The position numbers and the translations under genes were made by a program. The notes under the pieces are model-generated. The model did no database searches. It saw only the letters and a program-made list of their open reading frames with translations, and had not been told where the DNA came from. Positions 55,801 through 64,000 of a stretch of 64,000 nucleotides of DNA are shown piece by piece (position 1 is the stretch's first letter; every line of letters starts with the position of its first letter). The stretch comes from Emergomyces orientalis (taxonomy: Eukaryota; Ascomycota; Eurotiomycetes; Onygenales; Ajellomycetaceae): positions 62,001 through 126,000 of the forward strand of contig MOWL01000025.1 of NCBI GenBank assembly GCA_002110485.1, given 5' to 3'.

Positions 55801-58800
55801 TAAAATCTTGAAACCCTTTCGTTTACCGGTCTTCTCCACTACAGCTGCCAGGGAAACACTGGACAGTTCAGTTGATACTCTCACCTTCGTCAATTCTCCA
55901 GGTTTTTTTTTTTTTTTTTTTTTGGCTCCTTTTCGTACACATCCTTGCAATATGCCAAATGTGAGAAATCAAAAGATTTCCTGATTGATGTGATTGATGT
56001 CACTCATTTAGGAGCGGCACAGCTTCGGAAATTTCCATCATTCATTTGATGCAATTCAAGAGGAAAAATAACACTTTTGCTTTTTCTCCTTCCTTCTTTC
56101 CTTTTCCCTATTCTATTTTGAGATCTCTTTTGTTCAATAATAATAATAATGCATAGAAAGTAATATAATAATATCAGGGGCCATACATGAAACATCTCCT
56201 TCTTTCTTCCGCCCTCTCTGGTTATTTTGTGCGCCTTTGCCAGCGCAGCTGTACCGCGCTGTGCTGTGCTTCGGTTTTTGACTCAGGAGTGTTCTAACTA
56301 GTCCAAATGATAATAAAAAGGAAAAAAAAAAAAAGGGGGACTTTATGAAAGGTGAAAAAAGTGCATAGTTAACAAATAATGTTATGTTTAAGTTTCTATA
56401 TAAAAGTTAAATAAAAGCAAATATTATAAATAAAAAAGCAAATCAGAGATTTTGATTTATCTATTTTTCTTCATTTCCTACACCATACAATGTGGAAAGG
56501 GTAAATTTTTTTTAATTCTCTTTACAGACATCGGGAGAGTGACAGGGCATGATGACAGCAGATGCGCGGCGAAGCACAGTGTTCTGTACCTGGATAGCAA
56601 TAATAGGAATTACTCTGGGTTCGGATGGAGAGACGGAGAGAGGGAGAGGGCTGCCATCTTCTTTTTGTATGCCTTGGAAACACTACCATGCCGTACCTGG
56701 GTACCTATGAGGTATAAGGTACGGAGTACAATACATACAGATGAACTGCTCTGTATAAGTCGCATTTCTGGTAGAGTTACAAGGTGAGCATGTAGATTTA
56801 TGAACGAGAGGTAATTACTCCGTATTTAATAATAAAAATAATAAAAAATAAAGAAAATAAAAAATAAAAAATAAAAACAGGAATTGAGTCAAGTTTACTT
56901 ATAAATATGGCTTGGTTTCGGGGGATCAATCATGACATGGAAGTACAGTACATGAATGAGCTTGGTAAACCTGCTTTTGAAAGATAACCTTCTCTTTTCC
57001 ACTTCCAAGCTTGCTCACGAAATACCTGGGCAGATCAGGATTTTTTGGCTATGTTCGAAAGTTTTTTATTTTGATTCTGGGTTATGATAGCTTCTTGCAT
57101 TTCTTGATGCTTCTAGGCACCTGCTCCCTCCCTCCTTCTCCCTCTCCCCCTCTCTCTGAAGTTTTGTTTCATCCATTTTTTCTTCTAGAGTCCTGCTGTT
57201 TGGAGATATGTAACTGCACATATGCATATGGTCGATGTAAATTAGACCAGGGCAATCGTTTGTAAATGTTGCCCGGGAGTACATAAGTAGTACTGTACAT
57301 CACTAGTTTCCAAAAGATTGCTGGGGGATGCACGAGGTTAGGTACCAATTTTCACATCCCCATCCATGGATCCAGTTTGAGTTTTGATAGGCCTCTTGAG
57401 TTAACCTCCGCCGCCGCGCCAACCTTGAGCCTTGGCCCTTGGAAAGATTCGTCCAGCCACAAAGTATATCCAAGGCTCCAAGGCTCCAAGGCTTCGATGC
57501 TCCAATGCAGCTCTCCATCTTGATCGAAGGCTGGCAGAATTCGGCACCAACCACAAAACCAAGCGAATTACCCCAGCCAACCAACCAGCTCCTTCTCCTG
57601 GCCCTAAACCCACAGCCCCAATCCCCGCCCTTGTCCCCTTGTAGGGGTGCGAAAATGCCCAGTTCCTGCTCTCTCCCCACCTAGTCTAGCGCGCCCTCCC
57701 CTGGATTTCGCCGCCCATCGACATCATCACCAGCATCATCACTCAACCTTCGCGGGCCGGATGGGCCACTCTCCTTTGAGCAAACAAACTCATGCCCCGC
57801 TGCTCGAAGCCCTGGCATTCGAGACCCACGGATCATGGCTACATGACTCTCTTTTTTTCTTGTGCTAATTTTCATTCGCTTTCCACCCCTTATTTTTATA
57901 TATTTTTTTAATGCTTGCTTGCATGTTTGTGTGTGGAGGGTTTTGGTTAGATATTGAATTAATCAACTAACTGGTGGCTTTTGCAGAAGAGGTAATCGAA
58001 AATCCCCTGTTACTCTACATTTTCCACTAATGAGAGTCAAGGACATGTGTTTTGTACCTTTTTTTTAATATTTTTTTAATATTTTTAATATTTTATATTT
58101 TTTTTAAATATACATTTTTTTATTTAAATCCCCCTCAGTATGGCTAAGACGATCCCGGACCCCTCTTTCGCTCGCTTCTGTTGCTCGCTCTGACTCTGCG
58201 TCCTTGAAGTCTGGATCTGCCCCCCTTGCAATTGCCACACTCTGTTTCGATACCGAAGTAGGTACCGACATAGATCGCTACACCTGGTGGGGAGAGAGAA
58301 AAAAATTAATAATTGTAGTTAAGTTATTGTAGAAAGGGCATAAACAGGATTTTGATTTTGATTTTTTTGATTTTTTATGTTTTGTGTACTGCGTATCTAT
58401 CTATGAATGAAATTGGAATGATATGCTCTGATCAACCCTTCTTCCCCGCCCTGCTCCATCGCCCAGCCGCACTTAACAAGATAGCCCCTCATCAGACTCA
58501 GTAGTCTCGGTATGTCCCTTGTGCATGTATGTCATCACATATACCTAATCGCGGGCCTGCATCATGCGGATACACGTCGATGAAACATCTGCCAGGTACC
58601 TCTGAAGTAGCCTCTGTATCGTTTTCGTTCAAGCGCAATACTCGTCTTTGCTTTCTGCTGTCGAGAACTTATTCTCCCCCCGGTTAACTGATAATTATAC
58701 TGGTTCGGGCGCTGGGGGTTGTGTCTTGTCCGTGTCTTGTTCTTGTCTTGTCTTGGTTGTCTGTAACTTAAACTTACCCTTCCTTTCAGCCTCCTCTCTC

Positions 58801-59970
58801 TCCCCCCATCACCACCCACCAACATCAACAACCATCAACCGCCGCCACCACCACCACCACCACCGCCATCAACTCCGACCAACCACCTCATCTGCGTCTC
58901 TTCTTCTATCCTCACCAGAACCCACAAACTACCATCCTTATCACATCATCATCACCATCGCCTCCTTTCTTCCTCCCCTGTGGTAAAAACATCATCTACT
59001 GTCGCCTTCCTCCGCTCCTCCTCCCTCCCTGTGCTCTTCTCTACTCATCTTTATATACCCAACGGGATGGTATGCCGCCTCTATTGGCTTACATACAATA
59101 GTATTGCCTTCTCCATTTTAGCCAACAATAACAATCTAAGAGAGAGGGAGTGAGAGAACCGGTTGCTAACGTTATCGACTTGTCGAGGCTGCATTCAGCC
59201 CAGAACCTCGAACCAGCTTGGTTCCTCTCTCGTGTCCCCTGCTGCGCCCGCCCACAGTAGCATCCGATCCCTCCCCTTCTGATCCTGGATTCATCCGCCC
59301 TCAACCGTTTGACAAGTTTCCCGACGACAACAACCACAATAACAGCGATAAGGAAACCTGCAGATACGGATGCACCAGCGCACCTTATCTTTATCGATCT
59401 TATTATTCGCGCGATCTGGTAGTCTTTCTACCGCCTAGATCCACGCGAAAGCCGCTGGTGCTGGTTTCCTCTTTCCTCCCTCTTTCCTCCCCATTTCATC
59501 TCGACCCAATCTTACCTACCCCCAACCGAAACCCCAGTCCGTTTTAGCTGTATTGCAAGGCTGTAAGGGTTTCTGGTTTTGGGGTGCTGAGACAATATCT
59601 TATTCTACTTACCAACCACCACTTCTGGCGTTCCTTGCTGGAGATAGGACGAACTGAACTACGGGTTCATTCTTTTCGCCTATTATTGAGTGGTGAAAGG
59701 CTCATCCCATTTGGTTTTTTTGTTTTAGTTTACATATCGTCCGAAAATTAGCTCTCGAAAAGAGTAAAGCGAAGGCCTGCTTCGCAAACACACTTCGAGG
59801 TGCACGCTCATACAGCACCTAGCTTGTCAACGACCTGGCCGCACAGCGCTGGGTGACAACTATAGCAGTTGCAAGCCAGACAATCCTATACAACCGAGAA
59901 AATTTGTTGTGGACTGTGGTTTTTCGTCGTGGTGAGCTGATATCCGGCGCATCGCGGCGCCGTCGCTAGG
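52887..59970. other. 7-kb region without a supported gene
   Basis: No ORF in this stretch has family motifs, convincing length or consistent splice structure. It contains many T-, CT- and CCA-rich tracts, a T23-class homopolymer near 55902-55924, AT-rich blocks (56390-56450, 56830-56880, 58060-58130) and a tandem CCAAGGCTC triplet near 57471-57496. The final 1.5 kb is pyrimidine-rich with (CCA)n near 58842-58866, resembling a long 5' leader. Long intergenic and leader regions are common upstream of fungal developmental regulators. It could host lncRNA or distal regulatory sites, none provable here. Confidence 0.6.
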
Positions 59971-62275
59971 ATGTCGTCTTTTCTTCCCGTCAACTCAGTT
60001 CCTGCCCCCATGCCAGTAGAGATGGATGGCACAACGGGCAGCTCCAACAACTCCTCCATGCCTCACCTTGATCCGTCGAAGATGTCGCCCATTCAGCTTC
60101 CCGTCTCGTCATCCAGCATAACGGCAGATAATGAAAGAGATAGCGGATATGGAACTGTTAATGGTGAAGTTGACAAGCGATCTATTAGCAGCCCCCGTGT
60201 CTCGAATGCCGCCTCCACTGGTAGCCCTGGTCGAACACATAGTCGAGAAGGGTCTTCGGTTCAATCTTCTGTACCCGAGGACAACGCTGTGGCAGATTCT
60301 GACGCAGACCAGGATGGGGGTTCTGATAATGATGCAGAAATGGGTGATAGTGCTCCTCCGTCGAAAAAGAAGAAGGGCCAGCGCTTCTTTTGTACAGATT
60401 TTCCACCGTGTACATTAAGTTTTACGAGAAGTGAACACCTAGCGCGCCATATAAGGTATGTTATGAATGTCCTCCCCTGTCCAACCATGAGATCTAATGC
60501 GTGTCGATATAGGAAACATACCGGAGAGCGTCCATTCCAATGCCATTGTTCACGACGTTTTTCACGCCTTGACAATCTACGACAGCATGCCCAGACAGTA
60601 CATGTGAACGAAGACATTCCTGGAGACTCCCTCGCCGCTACAGGAACACGGTTTCAGCGCCAAATCCGCACTGACCGCGTCAGGCCGCCAGGCAGAAACC
60701 GAGCTGGTACCGTCGGTAGTCAGGGAGGACATAGTCGAGGGCATAGCAGGAATTTATCAACATCAAGTATTGGGTCGACAATTTCTACTTACAGCCAGGC
60801 TCAGGAAATTCGTCGTCGCCCGCCACCTCTTATGATGGCCGGTGACGGTGCTACTAGAGCCAGATTACCACTTGAGACTATGAACTCTCCTCCAAGAACA
60901 CCTCCCGCTCAAATCCCCGGATTTCCTACTCAATCACCAGGCAGCACCTTATTTACACCTTCTTCTGCTACGTATCCTCCCGGAGACGCAGGCCCCTATT
61001 ACTACGGGTCCCCATCTTCAGCGAATTCGGGTTTCTGGGCCGAAAGGGGTTCCGCCCGCCGTTTGTCCTTTCCTTCAGGAACGCGGCCATATGAGCCTGC
61101 GAATACGTATCCGTCCGCGTTCCCTAGACCTCTGGCCCCATCGACTTCGTCTTACTCCAATAGTGGAAGTATATTCGGAAGCCCGACCGCTTCACACACA
61201 CCCCGGGATGATTCGAATATGTCCATGGATGAAGCAGATTGGCGTAGAAGGACATGGCATCCATCCTCGCACACAGGCTTCAACCGTCCGGCAACTAGTG
61301 GGTTTTGGTTCAACGGACCTGCCGAAAGACCTCAACCTAGCTTCGGGGCTAATCCGCCGCCTCGCCTGCCTGGAATTGAAAGCTTCGATCAAGTTCAACA
61401 GCGTCCTTCGACCCCACCAAGACGAGAGCCGACCCCCATGCAAGTTGATAGGCCTCTGACATCTTCTAATGCAGCTCCTGCGTTTGCTCCGACATTTAAC
61501 ACTCAGCTACCTACTGCTCGACCCCCTCCTCCCGTCTCTGGGCCTGGCCACCGAAGAGGCCATGTTTCATTTGACATGTCTCTCCATCAGAACCTGACAA
61601 AACTTGATATTCGTGGGAATTCATCCTCGAACAAGGATGCTTCACAGTGGAGCCAGCAGACAATCGGGGAGCTACGAAACATTGCGTCACGGCCGTTTGG
61701 CTCCTTCCAGCAACAACCTGTTGAACCGACGATACATCGGTCTCGAGATGCTCCCAGGCTTCCTGAACAGTCTGCCGCTGGCTCAAGCTCTAATGGCCCT
61801 ACGACTCCTACCCAGAATAAGAGACATGGATGGTACAACGGCCCTCTACCAGCGTCGACGCCAACTAGTCATCCTGCCCACCTATCTCCCGAAGATTCAA
61901 GCAGTAGTGAAGGTGTAGCTACGCCATCGGCATCGGCACTTGAATATCACCCCGCAATAGTCCCTAGCCATGGTGATATTGAAAGGCATCATTCGCATGT
62001 CCAGACTGAAACTCCTCATAATGTAGGTCCGCACTTGCACTTTCTTGTTTAATGCTCTTTTTTGAGACCCGAATTTACTAATACAATAATGGCAGACTTG
62101 TGCTGCGCCCGCGTCCCAGTCTAATAATAATGCCTACCCTGTACATTCCAATCCAGAGCCACGACATGTGTTTTACTCAGGCAATTCCAGCCATCCTGCT
62201 GGTGGTATGGCCCGCTTAGAGGCTCTTGTGGCAGTCGCAACCAGCGAAGACAAAGGCGCGGGCAAATTCATTTAA
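59971..62275 (+). CDS. C2H2 zinc-finger transcription factor
   Basis: Three exons (59971-60455, 60513-62022, 62096-62275) give 724 residues. Residues 1-135 are Ser-rich, then acidic ([17 protein letters not shown]), then basic (PSKKKKGQ), a likely nuclear signal. Two tandem C2H2 fingers follow. Finger 1 is [19 protein letters not shown] with ARHIRKH (CX5C-X12-HX3H). Finger 2 is [18 protein letters not shown] with AQTVH, whose CX1C spacing is atypical. The linker KHTGERPF is canonical. The rest is Pro/Ser-rich, with short conserved patches ([20 protein letters not shown]; the C-terminal [15 protein letters not shown]). I recognise this as a conserved Pezizomycotina factor but cannot name it safely. 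The 57-bp first intron has no stop and a length divisible by three. Confidence 0.9.
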
Positions 62276-64000
62276 TTTCTCATATCCGGATATCCTTGAT
62301 ATGTGAATGTTCACCAGCCTTCTCCAAGAAAAGCTCTTGAAGTTTTTCCTTTGGTACATATTATTTACACTCTAACAATCTCCATTAGAGTCAAGTGGTC
62401 ATCCAGGGATAATATTTTCCAATTCTCCTATGCCCTTTTTCACGACCGAAAGGACACGAAACAACATTTCCAATTTCAGGAATACGGCCGCAGTATGAGA
62501 AACAGTATAAATATATTTCTCCCCTCTCGACGAACATTAACGACGTAACGATCCACCATATATGCACACGTGGAGGCATTCTCTTGTTTTTTGTTTGTCT
62601 GTTTTCTTTAACTCTGCTACAGCAGGACCGGGTAAAGGACGGACGGGCGGACGGCCTTGACTTTCTATTTTTCATTACCTGTATTTTCCTTCCTTACAGG
62701 ATATTGGCAGATAATCATGGCTATCTGGGGCTGGTATTCTCATATACGGAGACACCTACTCTCGCTATTGTTAACTCCTTTCTGTATCTCCTTTTTAACA
62801 TTTTTTAAAGGCCTTTATGTCTTGCTTGGATGGTGAGAGATAATGAATTCCACACGCTGACAGAAAGTGGCCTTCACTCCCTTTGCCTTTCCCACTCAGC
62901 TTTGGGAATTTGAACCTTTTGAATCCGGCGCTTCGGGCCCCCCCCGAAGGACCGCGATTTGATCTACTTGACTGTTATTTGTTGCTACACTTTGCCTCTT
63001 CACTCCTTTTCCCCCAACCCTCCCTTTCTGTCCACCTTATGCCCTTTCCTTTGCTTTCTCTTTTCTCTTCTGGAACGCAATGACTCGACGAGCAACTTAT
63101 GATTTTCACATATGTTTGCATGATCCCCTCATGTCTTCTTAATGGTTTTATGCCTTTATGTCCCTCTTATGTCTCTCGCTCTCACTCACACACTATATAC
63201 TGTCTTCTCTTCCATTTTCCCATTCGTTCAGTGCCCCCCCCCCGGCGGTTTTTTTTTTTTTTTGTCGAGAACAAAATGTTCCTCATTATAAACTGAATGA
63301 TTCTTTTTGGTCTTCTTCTCTCCTCTCCCCGTTTACCCCCAGCACACCTCTTTCCTTCACCTCTTTCCTTCACCTCTCTCCTCTCATTTCTTCATGTCTT
63401 CATTTCTCCTTTTTGGTGTTTTAAGTTATTTCCTTTTTTTTTCGTCTTTTATTCTTCTTTGGTATTAGTATTGATATTGAATTGCCATTATTTTATTGCC
63501 TTGATATTCTTATCAGGGTTTTTTGCTTTCTTTCTTTTTTTCTTTTTTTTTGCGTTTAAAACTCCTTTCTTTTGTGATTTTACCTATTCTGGTTCATGTT
63601 TCATGACTTATGTTTTATGTTTTATGCTTATGGCTTTTATGGCTTTTACGGCTTTTATGGCATTTTATTTTATATATTTTATTTTAAATATTGATGTATG
63701 TATGTACGTACGCATGTACTTATGCATGTATCTCTTGTGCGTTATGACAGATTATTCTACTTTTTTCTTTCATATCTGCTTCTACTGTGCGTCTTATCAT
63801 ATTTTGCTATTTCTTCTTCTTCTCTTCTTCTTCTCTTCTTCTTCTGCATCGATGAATAATGATTACAAGCAGTTGAAATAGTATTAACATCTATATCTAT
63901 ATATCTATATAACCTATTTTCATTTGAAAAATAGTGTGCAAGGGAAAATAAAAAAGGCACATAATTCCTCTTCATGAATTTTAAGAACAAAGCTTGAAAA
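62276..64000. other. Downstream non-coding, pyrimidine-rich region
   Basis: About 1.7 kb contains the transcription factor 3' flank and T/CT-rich simple sequence, including a CTT-rich stretch near 63805-63845. The 194-codon frame at 63297-63881 is a Phe/Leu-rich translation of T-rich DNA and is not a gene. No RNA gene was recognised. Confidence 0.6.

Noticed and set aside
57303..57680. 125-codon minus-strand frame
   Set aside because: Coincides with CCAAGGCTC tandem repeats; several frames are open in the same stretch, which suggests composition rather than coding.
63297..63881. 194-codon plus-strand frame rich in Phe and Leu
   Set aside because: A translation of T-rich simple sequence; no signal of a real membrane protein family.
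1..64000. CRISPR array, bacterial operon or biosynthetic cluster
   Set aside because: No regularly spaced repeats were seen, the genes are spliced fungal genes with mixed housekeeping roles, and the only tailoring-type enzyme is a lone broken monooxygenase plus a distant methyltransferase.

Overview
This window is nuclear DNA of a filamentous ascomycete. The genes carry short spliceosomal introns of about 50-100 bp with GTATGT/GTAAGT/GTACGC donors and CTAAC/CTGAC-type branch points. The proteins are typical Pezizomycotina orthologues, and long AT-rich, microsatellite-rich spacers lie between them. The gene set and style point to Eurotiomycetes, most likely Onygenales (an Ajellomycetaceae-like fungus); that placement is inference. 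Exon structures were assembled by hand from reading frame, splice signals and family knowledge, and nearly all junctions keep phase.

Layout. 1-3.3 kb is gene-poor, low-complexity DNA. 3.3-6.7 kb holds a class I methyltransferase and a protein with trypsin-like His and Ser motifs. 8.1-11.5 kb holds RRP6 (nuclear exosome) and, divergently, the twin CX9C protein MDM35. 11.75-13.05 kb holds two small divergent ORFs with Myb/SANT-like features. 14.4-17.3 kb holds GPI1 (first step of GPI anchor synthesis) and, just upstream on the same strand, an 84-residue two-helix membrane protein. MSH2 (17.8-20.8 kb) follows. Only 182 bp from its start codon sits a complete 4,977-bp Ty1/copia retrotransposon (20957-25933) with identical 102-bp LTRs, a 5-bp target duplication and one open Gag-Pol frame. 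Beyond it is a FAD monooxygenase gene broken by an in-frame stop.

29.6-37.3 kb holds, all on the minus strand, CDT1 (replication licensing), a small mitochondrial-type membrane protein, and CWH43 (GPI lipid remodelling). 37.7-43.6 kb holds UTP6 (rRNA processing), an ICT1-like mitochondrial peptidyl-tRNA hydrolase and a NAB3-like RNA-binding protein. 44.2-46.1 kb holds COA6 (cytochrome oxidase assembly) and SYS1 (Golgi). A 267-bp MITE lies at 46.8 kb. 48.1-52.9 kb holds a DUF6536-type membrane protein and COG5. About 7 kb with no convincing gene then precedes a C2H2 zinc-finger transcription factor (59.97-62.28 kb), and the window ends in pyrimidine-rich non-coding DNA.

Most genes are housekeeping and not functionally clustered, although two GPI-anchor genes lie about 17 kb apart. 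CDT1 and MSH2, both S-phase genes, share ACGCG (MCB-like) promoter elements. The most notable feature is the apparently intact, recent copia insertion in the MSH2 upstream region. I did not find a clearly novel multi-gene system.
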